This document shows positions 18,767 to 28,639 of a stretch of DNA of 64,000 nt, in pieces. Numbering within the stretch: the first letter of the stretch is position 1; the number at the start of each line of letters is the position of its first letter. The stretch lies in contig JAIVFI010000005.1 in NCBI GenBank assembly GCA_025558095.1, positions 372,001-436,000 on the forward strand, written 5' to 3'. Below the pieces are notes generated by a model that searched no databases, was not told the origin of the DNA, and saw only the letters and a program-made list of their open reading frames with translations. A program made the position numbers and the translations under genes. The DNA comes from Hyaloraphidium curvatum. Lineage: Eukaryota; Monoblepharomycota; Hyaloraphidiomycetes; Hyaloraphidiales; Hyaloraphidiaceae.

Positions 18767-20332
18767 ATGGCCTCGCCGCCCAGCGATGCGGCGCGGCCGT
18801 TCACCGTCGCGGTCGTCGGCGGCGGGCCTGTCGGCGCGCTTGCTGCGGTGTACATGGCGCGGCGCGGGTGGCGCGTCGACGTCTACGAGGGCCGCAAGGA
18901 CCCGCGCACCGACGCCGAGCAGGCCGGCCGCTCGATCAACCTCGCGCTGTCGACGCGCGGCATCGAGGCCATGCGGCGGGCGGGCGTCGTCGACGAGGTG
19001 CTCTCCTGGGTGGTGCCCATGAAGGGCCGCATGATCCACGCCCCGGACGGCTCGGCAGTGAGCCAGCCATACGCCGTGACGGGCGAGTGCATCAACTCGG
19101 TCGGCAGGAAGCGGCTCAACGAGCACCTGCTGACGTGCGCCGAGGCGCTGTCCGGCCTGAAGCTGCACTTTGAGCACACCCTGGCCGACCTGGACCTGGA
19201 GACAAACAGGATGCACTTCAAAACCCCCGGCGGCGACGTCAACGCCACCGCGGACCTCGTGATCGGCGCCGACGGCGCTTTCTCGCGCGTGCGCCGCGTG
19301 CTGATGCGCAAGACGCACATGAAGTTCTCGCAGGAGTACATTGACCACGGCTACGTCGAGCTCTCGATGCCGCCGGCCGCCGACGGCGGCTTCCGCCTGG
19401 ACCCGAACCATCTGCACATCTGGCCCAAGCACACGTTTATGATGATCGCGCTGCCGAACCCCGTGGGTGCCGTTGGCGGCGGCCCGGCGCCCCCCGCTCG
19501 CGCTCACTCTCTTTCCAGGACCACACCTTCACCTGCACGCTCTTCATGCCCTGGTCGCAGTTCAACCAGATCCACACGCCCAAGGACCTGACCGACTTTT
19601 TCGACGCCAACTTCCCCGACGCCGTGCCCAACATGCCCACGCTCGTCGAGGACTACTTCCGCAACCCCAAGGGCGCGCTGGTCATGGCCAAGTGCACCCC
19701 CTTCCACTACCGCGACCGCTGCCTGGTCCTTGGCGACGCCGCGCACGCCATGGTGCCCTTCTACGGGCAGGGCATGAACTGCGGCATGGAGGACGTGGAC
19801 GTGCTGGACTCGATCCTGGACTTTATCCTGCCCCCTGGGATGCCCAAAGGCGCCAGACCCGACCACGGGGCCATGGAGGCCGCGTTCGAGCAGTACACGC
19901 GGACGCGGTACCCGGACGTGACGACCATGATGGACCTCGCGCTGTACAACTACCACGAGATGCGGCACGACGTGACCGACTGGCGGTACCTGCTGAGGAA
20001 AAAGGTGGGTCCGGGCAGGCGACCCTTCGTTCGGTTCGCAGTTGCTGACGCCCCCCAACCCACAGATCGAGAACGCGCTGCACCTCCTCTTCCCCACGCG
20101 CATCATCCCCCTCTACACCATGGTCTCCTTTTCCCAGATCCCCTACTCGGAGGTCATGCGCCGCTGGCAGCGGCAGACGCTCCTCCTCGAGGCCGGCGCG
20201 GCGGCGGCGGCCGGCATCGCGGCGCTCGGGGTCGCCTACGCGGGGTTCAAGGTCGCCGGCGTGCGGCGGCTGGGGATCGCGGCGGACATGGTGAAGGGAC
20301 AGAAGGTGTGGTGGTGGCCGTGGAGCGCATAG
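18767..20332 (+). CDS. BNA4: Kynurenine 3-monooxygenase
   Basis: FAD- and NADPH-dependent hydroxylation of L-kynurenine to 3-hydroxykynurenine in de novo NAD synthesis, at the outer mitochondrial membrane. Exons 18767-19462, 19519-20004 and 20066-20332 give 482 residues in phase. The FAD-binding GGGPVGALAAVYMARRGWRV is at the N-terminus, followed by GRSINLALSTRG, INSVGRKRLNEHLL, the second FAD motif CLVLGDAAHAMVPFYGQG with MNCGMEDV, and LHLLFPTRIIPLYTMVSFS. The C-terminus has a hydrophobic segment (AAAAAGIAALGVAYAGFKV), the membrane anchor typical of this enzyme. The start codon is in the sequence CATATAATGG; a TATA-like word overlapping the ATG is probably chance. Confidence 0.95.
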
Positions 20333-20650
20333 ACGGGCGGGGATGGTGCATGGTGTCATTGCGTGCGTATTGTGCGCCCCGTTCAGTTACATAGAGACCG
20401 TACGGAGTCTGGTTCACTGATTCCAGGTCGCGCGGCGAATGGTCTCTGATTCCAGGTCGTTTGGCTGCTGGTATCGCCCCCCCCCCGCCGCTACCTGCCA
20501 TGTAGCTTTGCCGCGGAGCGGCCCGCGAGGAGGTATTGCTCGTGTATCGTGTCCATCTATGGTATCGTGGATTTGGTGAATCAAAGTTTGAAAGTGTGGG
20601 GAAGGGGAAGCACGAGGTATAGCATGGTCGATCCATCCCCGCGAGGTCGA
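20333..20650. other. Tail-to-tail spacer with a short direct repeat
   Basis: 318 bp between two convergent stops. It has a 14 bp word, CTGATTCCAGGTCG, at 20417-20430 and again at 20446-20459, and a C run near 20467. No gene or RNA recognised. Confidence 0.6.
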
Positions 20651-22456
20651 TCATGCCGCGACGGAGACCTCCCCCGTGCACGTGTACGACAGCCGATCGC
20701 CCCAGATCAGGTCCGCCGGCAGCTCCTTTGCGAACTCGGCCCGGATCGCCGGGTCCAGGGTGACGGCATAGTCGACCCTCCCGCGCTCCTCCGTCTTGCG
20801 CTCCTCGAACCACCCCACGAACCGCAGCCGCGGCATGCCCTGCCACGGCCGGTCCGCGAGCGCCATGCGCCACCAGTCGCGCTTAATTGCAAGCTCGCCA
20901 GGTCCGGGGGGTGCACCGGGGTAGTACGAGGCGCTGGTTTCGGGAACCGCGAACGGTTTTCCAGGGAACATAGCATAGAAATCCCACTGCGGCTGGCCAC
21001 TGTCCAGTGACCACTTTGAGTTGCCGCGCACGAGCGCTGCGAAGTGCCCAGGTATCGGGCGGTCGTTCACACCCGCGGCGGGTCCGAACCAATAGACCGA
21101 CAAGCCCAGCCAGTCCACGTACGAGTCGCCAGGCCAATACGGCGTGTACGGATCGTCCCGCAGGTCCAGCACGCCGTCGCGGTTGGTATCCAGCGCGCGG
21201 AACTCGTCGCTCCCCGGGACGGGGGAGTTGCCGTTGGGCGCGTACGGATAGTTCGTGCCCATGTTGGGCGCCCACATGAGCGCCGTGAGGTTGGTCCGCG
21301 CGCGCACGGCCTCGGCGAGGCGCCGGAAGCCCCGCACGTACTGCAGGGGCTTCTGGCCGTAGGGGTTCCAGTTGCCGTTCATCTCGTGGGCGAAGCGCAG
21401 GAGCACGGGGACGCCGAGTTCGTAGTTGATGCGGCGGAGGTCGGTGGCAATGCGGTCGTACAGGGCCGGGTTGATGGCGTCCAGCTCCGTGGTTGGCATG
21501 AGCGCGACGTGCATCAAGGAGGGCGCCGTCGGGGGCGAGTGGCGCCGGGCGTTTTGGCGGAGCAGCTGCGCCTTCCAGAGTAGCATATCGGCCTCGTAGT
21601 CCGACGCGGTTATCTTGATGAAACTGCCCACGACCGCAGGCTGCCGCCCGAGCCTGGACTCGAGCGCGTCGGGCGTGTCGACCTGGAAGTCGATGCTGAA
21701 GCCCACCATCGGAGCCGAACCGGGCGGCTCGAGGCGGGCGCGCGGGCCAGCGTACGTGCAGTCCGCGGACTCGTTGAACGCCGGCCCTTTGGCCGCCATG
21801 GCCTGCCCGTGCATGACGGCGACGCGGTAGCCGATCACGCTCAGGAGACCAAAGGCCAGGAAGACGGAGAGCACGGATTTGGCGACCCAGATTGCGTTCC
21901 GGGTGCGCTGGCGTGCCCTGCCCTTGGGCCCGACGACACCGGGCACGAACTGGGTCGTCCGTTCACGCGGCTTGAAGCCCGACGGAATCCCGGGTATCTT
22001 GACGTCCTCCTCGACGATTTCGGGGGCCGGTGCGGGGGCCACGGCGGCCGACAGCTTCCTCAGCAGCGGGCGCGCCCCGATCGCGGCCGCAGCGGGCAGC
22101 GCCTGCAGCGAATCGAGCACTGCGGCCAGCGATGCGCCGCGTGCGGGGGCGTGCACCACCATTCGCGACTGCATCGAGTCGGAGCGGGCGGGCGTGTCCA
22201 GGGAGTGGGGCGAGTGGGGCGGCTCGGCGAAGCGCGGCGAGGGTGAGCCGCGGAGGCTGTCTGTCCGCGAGGGCGAGAGCGGCGAGCGCGGGGAGGGGAT
22301 GGCCGAGGCGGGGCGCACCCATCGCGGCGGCGGCACGGGCGTGCCCGGCGGGGAGGCGAGCGGCGGCGGGGCCGGCGGGGCGGAGGCGCGCTGCGGGGCC
22401 GCCGAGAGCGGGTCTGCGCCGCGGCCCCCGGGAATTGGTGCGGGTCGTTCGTCCAT
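20651..22456 (-). CDS. Membrane-anchored GH26-like glycosyl hydrolase
   Basis: Predicted retaining beta-glycanase-like enzyme held by a signal anchor. Single exon, 601 residues from the ATG at 22456 (the frame is open further up without ATG). Residues 1-185 are a Pro/Ser-rich tail, then one transmembrane helix about 187-212 (VAKSVLSVFLAFGLLSVIGY), then an outward-facing catalytic domain. The GH26 acid/base motif is clear: LRFAHEMNGNWNPYG, His-Glu near 357-358, followed by MWAPNMGTNYPY and DWLGLSVYWFG. The nucleophile is probably the Glu in FAVPETSASYYPG. Known GH26 enzymes cut beta-mannan or mixed glucan; a cell-wall target is possible. It could also be an inactive or differently specific relative. 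Confidence 0.75.
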   Translation of the reverse strand: MDERPAPIPGGRGADPLSAAPQRASAPPAPPPLASPPGTPVPPPRWVRPASAIPSPRSPLSPSRTDSLRGSPSPRFAEPPHSPHSLDTPARSDSMQSRMVVHAPARGASLAAVLDSLQALPAAAAIGARPLLRKLSAAVAPAPAPEIVEEDVKIPGIPSGFKPRERTTQFVPGVVGPKGRARQRTRNAIWVAKSVLSVFLAFGLLSVIGYRVAVMHGQAMAAKGPAFNESADCTYAGPRARLEPPGSAPMVGFSIDFQVDTPDALESRLGRQPAVVGSFIKITASDYEADMLLWKAQLLRQNARRHSPPTAPSLMHVALMPTTELDAINPALYDRIATDLRRINYELGVPVLLRFAHEMNGNWNPYGQKPLQYVRGFRRLAEAVRARTNLTALMWAPNMGTNYPYAPNGNSPVPGSDEFRALDTNRDGVLDLRDDPYTPYWPGDSYVDWLGLSVYWFGPAAGVNDRPIPGHFAALVRGNSKWSLDSGQPQWDFYAMFPGKPFAVPETSASYYPGAPPGPGELAIKRDWWRMALADRPWQGMPRLRFVGWFEERKTEERGRVDYAVTLDPAIRAEFAKELPADLIWGDRLSYTCTGEVSVAA

Positions 22457-22936
22457 CGTGTGACCGGGGTAATCGAGGTCTGCTCGGCTCGAAATGGAGC
22501 CCGGCACAGCGCCCGGAAATGGAAGTGGCTCTGAGACGGGGGCGGAGCTTGCCGCGGCGCCGGGGGCGGCTGGGTCAGCACATGCCAGATCGCGGCGCTC
22601 CTAGATGAGGCGCCTGAAACCAATCGCGCACGTCATTGATGGAATGCATGGCAGCTGCAGGACGTAGTGGTAAGCCGCGGATGCCCCCCCTTTGCGTGAT
22701 TGCCTGGAGGCGGCCGTCTTCCATCACGGGTCAGATCAGATCACCGATGTGATCTGCTGGTAGCGGCCGCGGTTGGGCATGGGGATGTAGATCAGCGCAC
22801 TTCTTGTCCATAGTAGCTGCGTCTAGTCCGCATCCGCGGTTCGAAGTGAATGGCAGATGCTGATCTCGTCAACCGGAAGTTTCGGCTTCTCCCCGCTGCC
22901 TCCTGCCTCCCTCCTTTGCCTCTCTCTCATCCCGCC
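22457..22936. other. Divergent promoter region between the GH26-like gene and the RING gene
   Basis: 480 bp between two outward-facing start codons. It includes the inverted repeat at 22737-22756. A pyrimidine-rich stretch (22890-22935) directly precedes the RING start. No coding frame was supported. Confidence 0.5.
22737..22756. promoter_or_regulatory. Perfect 8 bp inverted repeat, possible protein-binding site
   Basis: CAGATCAC and GTGATCTG arms around a CGAT spacer, 181 bp upstream of the RING-H2 start and 280 bp from the GH26-like start. Preceded by an extra GATCA. The symmetry suggests binding by a dimeric regulator; no known factor is assigned. Confidence 0.35.
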
Positions 22937-24234
22937 ATGTCGGGCAGCCGCACCGCGCCGCGCCGGCAGCCATCTCCGCCGCCGGAGGACGGGGAGGGTG
23001 CCGCGGGGGAGCACGGCGACGGCCCGTCGGGTTCCGTTTACAGGCTGTGGTGCCACACGTGCAACGCCGAGCGCACGCGGGCCGACGCGACGCCGATCTG
23101 CCCGGAGTGTGGGTTTCTAGCGGGCGCGCCGGAGTCGGGAACTGACGCGGAGTGTTCCCGCCCTTCCGGGCCTCTTCCGGCTTCCCCCAACTTCCGGCCT
23201 CGCTCCGACTGCGCTCCCGTGCCTCCCAACTACCGATTTCCCACCCATTGTCTATGCTGCAAACCTTGATTCCCTTCCGGCGTCCAGGCGACGGCGACTT
23301 TGTCGAGGAGATCACCGACGACTCGGACGTGCGGGAGCTGTTCGGCGGCGACGAGGAGGACGACGGCGCGGACGACGACGACGGTGGCCCGCCGCCGCCC
23401 GACCTGCCGAACATGCTGCAGCAGATCCTCGCGCAGGCGCTCGGCCCGCACGCGCAGCTCAACATCCAGGCCACGCACGTGGGGCCCGGCGGACCGCAGA
23501 CGCAGACCTTCACCTTCAACGCGGGCGGGCCGTCCGGCGCGGGGCAGGCTGCGGGGCCGGCGTGGGGGGCGCAGCCCGCGGGCGGCGCGCTGGGGCCGAA
23601 CAACGGGAACCTGCTGGCCGCCCTGCTCGGCGAGGCGTTGGGCGTGCCGGGCGGGAGCTTCAACGCGGAGCCCTTCTTCAACCGCATCTTCGGCTCGCTG
23701 GGCATGGTCGGGAACCCGGGGGACTATGCGTTCGGGCGCGAGTTCGACGACATCGTGACGCAGCTGATGGAGCAGGGCGTGGGGAGGCAGGCACCGCCGC
23801 CGGCCCCCGAGGAGCTCATAAAGAAGCTGCCGCGGGTCAAGGTGTCCAAGGAGCAGGCCGAGGGACAGCCCTGCCCCATCTGCCAGGACCCATTCGTCGA
23901 GGGAGAGGAGCTGCCGCAGCTGCCCTGTGGCCACATTTTCCACGATGAATGCAACGACCAGTGGCTCAAGATCAACGGCACCTGGTGGGTTTGCCCGTTG
24001 CTTTGCAATCCGGCTATGGTTGCTGACGTGACCCGCATCGGCAGCCCGGTGTGCCGGTTCCGCCTGACCCCGGAAGAGTCGAGTACTGCGCAGGATGGCG
24101 GCGATCCGGGCGGCGGGGCTTCCTCGAGCGGCGGGGCTTCCTCCAGCGGCGGCGCATCGGGATCCGGATCAGGCAACGGACTGAGCCGCACGGACTCTTC
24201 TTCCTCGGCAATGCCGGGCAGCTTCCCGCAATAG
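22937..24234 (+). CDS. RING-H2 E3 ubiquitin ligase, RNF115/RNF126 type
   Basis: Ubiquitin ligase with an N-terminal zinc ribbon. Exons 22937-23108, 23288-23984 and 24045-24234 give 352 residues in phase. The ribbon WCHTCNAERTR...PICPECDGDFVEE is formed only after splicing (CPE-C junction), matching the RNF126 N-terminal zinc finger that binds ubiquitin or BAG6 clients. A low-complexity acidic and Gly-rich middle follows, then the RING-H2: CPICQDPFVEGEELPQLPCG, HIFHDECNDQWL and, after the last intron, CPVCRFRL. The Ser/Gly tail has repeated SSGGASSSGG. The stop is only 18 bp from the stop of VPS23 on the other strand. Confidence 0.9.
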
Positions 24235-24252
24235 ACAGCGCGCGATACCCCT

Positions 24253-25707
24253 CTATGCCGGCCTCAATCGCGCCGTCTCCCTGCACTTCTTGATCAGGGC
24301 CCGCTTCATGAACTGCTCCCGGGCCAGCGTCCGCACGTGCTTCATGAAGGTGGCGAGGTCGATGCGCTCGCTGTTGAGCGCACGGCTGAGGTGGTAGATG
24401 AGGTCCTCGATGGCCTGCTCCTCGGCGTTGAGCTCCAGGATTCTGCAAAGGCGGTGAGGGTTAGCCCACTCGGGCCGCCTGGCCGCGGGACCGACACCCA
24501 CTGGTTGTAGAGCGGATACGGCGCCGCGAGAGCCTGGTCCGGGTCCACCTCCGGGTGGCTCCGCAGCGCCTCCACCGCCTCCCGCATCTCCTCCCCCGCC
24601 TTTAGTAGCCCCTCTGTGTTGCGGTCTATCCGCGCCGCTTCCTCCTGCAGCCGCCGCAGGGAATCCACCACGCGCTTCTCCGAGTCGTTGAGCCGCTTGT
24701 TGATCATCAGGTCCCGCTCCATGTTTTCGGTCATGTGCTGCGAGTAGCTCGCGAAGCTGGCCTGGACCTTTTCCCGCAGCGCGTCGCGCGGGTTGGACGG
24801 GCGCGGGCGGAGCGGGTCACGCAGGCCAGAGGGCGGCGCGACGCCCGAGGAAATGTCCGAGAGGAGGCCGCCGTCCGTGAGCGGCCGGGCGAGGAGGTCC
24901 GTCGGGTTCGGCGTCCGCGAGTAGGGCGGCGCGGCCGTCGTCGGCGATCCCGACCACGAGTCCGCGGGCTCCGCCGGCGGGCGCAGCGGGGGAGGCGGGG
25001 GCGGAAGGTCCGCCGATTGCCGGCTCGTCTGGGAAAAGGAGTGCGCGTGCGCGGCTCTCTCCGGGGTCGACGAGCGGTCTGGCAGCGCCGAGGCCGATGC
25101 GGAGGGTCCGACGGGGTTGTAGGGAGGGGGGCGGGAAGGGAGGGTCGAAGAGGCAGAAGGGGCCGCCTTGGCCGCGCCCGCCATCGCCGGGGGAGGATTG
25201 GAGGGTTTCGTGTAGACAGGCGGCTCCTGCCCAAAGATCTGCTGGAGCACAACGAGGAAATCGACGATCGTGGATTCCTGGAATGGGGAGAGGCGCGTCA
25301 GCGGGCGTCCGGCCGCGTCCGAAGGGCCAGGCGCTCCGAACCTCGACGCGGTCGTGCCAGTGGGCGAGGTATGGGTGGTATATCTTCCCGCTGAGGTCCA
25401 CGTGCTTGCTGGGCCGGATCAGCATCTGCGGCGTGGGAACCACGTAGCACATCGCGGGCTGGAACGGGTAGTTGTGCGGGATCCAGACGGCGACGGGGAT
25501 GTTGTACGTGTTCCCGCGGAACTGCACGGGCACGGTGCCGTGCAGGCACAGGAGGACGACCGTCTGGCCCGTGTCGTGGGTGAAGCTCTCGTGTTTGGGC
25601 GAGAGACCAGAGTATTTGACCAGCGCGGCGTCGGCGTCGCGGAAGACGCGGTCGGCGTGCGGGTAGCCAACGAGCACGCTCTTGAGCCACCGCCGTATGT
25701 CCTCCAT
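24253..25707 (-). CDS. VPS23: ESCRT-I subunit VPS23/TSG101
   Basis: Sorts ubiquitinated cargo into multivesicular bodies. Exons 25707-25348, 25277-24502 and 24442-24253 give 441 residues in phase. Residues 1-140 are the UEV domain (LLCLHGTVPVQFRGNTYNI, PVAVWIPHNYPFQPAMCYVV) without a catalytic Cys, as expected. A Pro/Ser-rich linker follows, then the stalk coiled coil (SEKRVVDSLRRLQEEAARID) and the C-terminal steadiness box, which is completed by the last exon (AEEQAIEDLIYHLSRALNSE, MKHVRTLAREQFMKRALIKK). All three domains are in family order and length. The ATG at 25707 starts directly in UEV helix 1; a short upstream exon cannot be excluded. Confidence 0.93.
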
Positions 25708-26084
25708 GTGGAGACAAGTCCCAAGAAAGGCTTCAACAGGGCAGTCGGGCTCTGCCGCTCTCCGAATGCCGGGCCACCGTTGGAACGATTGCGTGGCAAG
25801 GGCGATCGCTGGACGAGCGTTCAATCCCGTTCTCATTGCCGATCGTTACTGTCGGCGACCTGTCCCTATACAAGAGCACCGTATGTGATGCAATGCCAGC
25901 AGCACGCATCCTTGAGCAGGTCGAACGCCCAAGTCGTGGCCTCCTTTTGGCAAGGAAGACTCTTCACCCCTTCGAGCAAACAACCTTGTGGGTTGCCCAG
26001 TCGAGCTTCTGGCAATCGATGTCGCAGTACCTATGGGTGAGAGTCTAGTTGAGCAAACCACACCATTGCTTTGGGAACATTCGC
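25708..26084. other. Intergenic spacer
   Basis: 377 bp between two minus-strand genes. Expected to hold the VPS23 promoter. Nothing coding or repetitive was recognised. Confidence 0.5.
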
Positions 26085-27130
26085 TCACTTCGCGTTGCCG
26101 CACCTCCCACACTTCTTCGGATTCTTGCAGTGCGAGCAACGGTACAACGCCGCGCTGTTCATGCTCATCTTGGGATGGGCACAGTGGGGTTCGCTGTCGG
26201 GCCCGTCCTCGAGGTGCGTGTTCTCCAGCCAAGCAACCAAGTCGTCGTGGTCTCTCGTTGCACTCCTCGACGCCTCCTCGCGAGGCTTCCCGTCGAGATC
26301 ATCGAAGCGCTTCACAGCGGGACCCCACTCCTTGATCGCCTTTGGATACAAGTCCAGCACGAGCTCGCGAACGAGGCGGACCTGCACCTTCCTGATCGGG
26401 ATCTCGCGCGCGACGCGTTGGCACTTCGCGCGGCCTCCACAACGGCCGCCAGCACGTTCCGCAAATCGATTTCCTTCAAAAGTGCGGGACTGGGAGGCTG
26501 ATCCTCTGTGATTGCCGTGCCGGCTGCGTGAGCCATCGAAACGACAGCGAGCTCCTGGATCTCGGCGTCGTCCGGATGCGCCTTCATCTGGGCGATGAGC
26601 TTGGAGGCGTTGCGCGCAATGCGCATGCGCGATTCGAGACCGCCGAGGTGCGACACCGTAGCAATCGCGTTCAATGCCAGGTGTCGAGTTGAAGGGAGGT
26701 CGAGAATGAACACCAGGTTCTCCACCAGGCCTCGATCGATCAGCCTGTCTTTCAGCAGCTTGTCCGCACATAGCTTCGTCCAGATCGCCGCCACGGCCGC
26801 CAAGACGATCTCGCTGGAACGGCTCTTCGCGGTCTCGAACAGCTGGTCGAGGCGTCCAGCGATGGCGGGGAAGTTCGCGTGCACCTTCCGGAGACCGCTC
26901 CTGGTTTGAAGGTCTGGGCTCCGGGTCAGCCCGTCGCGCAATCGTGTCGGCGCGCGGGTTGACTTGCCTGGAATATTGCACGCGGCGCAGATCGCGTCCA
27001 CCGCGGATCTGCACGTAGTGCACGCGTCGAGGTCCTCAAACAGGTCCGCAGGAAGCGTTGCGAGGCCACCCGACGCGTTCCCACGACCCTTGGAACGCGT
27101 GCTGCGTGTCCTTTGCCGCCCGTCTGCCAT
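26085..27130 (-). CDS. ARM-like helical repeat protein with C-terminal Cys knuckle; exon join unsure
   Basis: Function not recognised. From the ATG at 27130 the protein has a basic N-terminus, a first Cys cluster (ACTTCRSAVDAICAAC), and about 170 residues of helical repeats with ARM flavour (SEIVLAAVAAIWTKLCADKL, RHLALNAIATVSHLGG, EIQELAVVSMAHAA). Around 26400-26470 the coding signal shifts by one base into a second frame that continues VRELVLDLYPKAIKEWGPAV and ends YRCSHCKNPKKCGRCGNAK, a C-x2-C-x5-C-x2-C knuckle. Introns of 53 or 74 bp (GTGCTG donor with CGCGAG or GTGCAG acceptor) would join the frames in phase 0; a real frameshift is the alternative. Stop at 26085. Head-to-head with the LCAT-like gene. 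Confidence 0.55.
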
Positions 27131-27356
27131 TGTTCGCGTTCAAGTTGGCGATCACATGCCAGTGTTTGTGTCGCGGCGCGGCGGAGATTTCGACGCCACC
27201 AATTGCCAAACCCGACCCGTGCGCACGACTCACATCTCGCCCGCCGGAGTTGGGTCTCCCCGCAGCTGCCATCTTGGAGCTCGCGTGATCTGCCCTCATC
27301 GGACTTGGAGCGTTGGCCGCCGCCGTGGAAAGCATTCGCTCCCGCTCCGTGGCCGC

Positions 27357-28580
27357 ATGTTCTCGCCCGGCAAAGCTCGCACAGCCGCCTACATCGCCTT
27401 CGGACTCGCGGCGGCCGCCGGCGTGCAATCGATCTACTCGAGAATGAAGCGCAAACCGGACCTGGGCTTCCTTAGGGGCGACATGGTATTCGTGCCTGGC
27501 TTCAAGGGTACCCATCTGCACGACAGGAAGACTAAGCGGAAAGTTTACATGACATTGGCGTTGGCCCTCAATCTTATTAAGCCGGATCTCAGGCTGGAGA
27601 CGGACTGGGACCATCCCGACGCGGAGACCGCGCTCGTGCCCGGCGAAGTCATAACCACCCTCGCGGGCGGCCTCGTGAACCTCACCGGAGACTTTGTTTC
27701 GGCGATGCGCGCACGCGAGAAGGAGTGTCCGGACTTTCGGTTCCATGTCTTTGCCTACGACTGGAGGAGGGACAACCTAACCTCTGCAAGGGAGCTGGAA
27801 GAGTTCGTCGCAGGGATCTGCAAGCAGAACGGCGGACGCCCTGTCTGGTGTCTCGGGTTTTCGATGGGCGGGTTGTTAAGCTTGCACATGCTCCACATGC
27901 GCCCGGAGCTCGTGCGCGGTCTCCTGTTGGTTGGCAGCCCCATCGGTTCCGTGAGATCCATTCTGCCGACGTTGAACCAAGGCGACAAGCTGCTATTCAA
28001 CGACACGGCACATTCAGACGTTACACAGTCGACTTGGGCTTCGGGCTACTCTATGCTGTGCGATGGCTCAGAACTCTTCCTCGATGCGGACACCGGCGAG
28101 CTGGTGGACCTGGACCTGTGGAATCCGGACACGTGGGTCGAGCGAGAGCTGAGCACGGCCATCCGAAAGGCTGTTGCCGAAGGACGGAAGGAGGAGGCAC
28201 GGGCGTTCATGGCCAAGGTGCTTGAGCGGGGCAAGATCTTCAACCGTGATATGCGGAAGTACGATCCTGCCATTCGTTATCCGCCCATCGCTACCGTCCA
28301 CGGCCGGAATAGGATGGCGGGCTACACGTACAAGGCGAGCTTCAGGGATGGGAAGCTGAGCGAGGTCGACTGGACGCACCCCGTAAAGAGCGTGCCAGCA
28401 GACGGGACTGCTCCGCAGTATTCCATCGCCCTGCCGCCGGGAATTCCTGTGGTTGGAGACTACGAGAGTGAGGTCATCCACAGGGAGATGATGAATGATC
28501 CCGTGGTGTTCAAGGCTCTGAGGGCCATCGTCGAGGCCGAACTGCAGGCGGAGGCGGCCGAGGGGAAGAGGTTCGACTAG
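27357..28580 (+). CDS. LCAT/PDAT-like alpha/beta hydrolase
   Basis: Probable lipid acyltransferase or phospholipase. Single exon, 407 residues from the ATG at 27357, which is preceded by an open frame without family sequence. A hydrophobic N-terminal segment (AAYIAFGLAAAAGVQ) may anchor it to a membrane. The hydrolase core shows DMVFVPGFKGTHLHD (oxyanion region), FAYDWRRDN, and the nucleophile elbow GFSMGG with Ser169; DWRRD plus GxSxG is characteristic of the LCAT family. The catalytic His is probably late in the protein (SEVIHREMMNDP). No signal peptide, so likely intracellular. Substrate unknown. Its stop is 59 bp from the end of the lipocalin-like gene on the other strand. Confidence 0.75.
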   Translation: MFSPGKARTAAYIAFGLAAAAGVQSIYSRMKRKPDLGFLRGDMVFVPGFKGTHLHDRKTKRKVYMTLALALNLIKPDLRLETDWDHPDAETALVPGEVITTLAGGLVNLTGDFVSAMRAREKECPDFRFHVFAYDWRRDNLTSARELEEFVAGICKQNGGRPVWCLGFSMGGLLSLHMLHMRPELVRGLLLVGSPIGSVRSILPTLNQGDKLLFNDTAHSDVTQSTWASGYSMLCDGSELFLDADTGELVDLDLWNPDTWVERELSTAIRKAVAEGRKEEARAFMAKVLERGKIFNRDMRKYDPAIRYPPIATVHGRNRMAGYTYKASFRDGKLSEVDWTHPVKSVPADGTAPQYSIALPPGIPVVGDYESEVIHREMMNDPVVFKALRAIVEAELQAEAAEGKRFD

Positions 28581-28639
28581 GAACGAATCCCACTGCTGTG
28601 TCAACCACTCGTACACACTTTTGCGCTCGCTCGTCCGCG

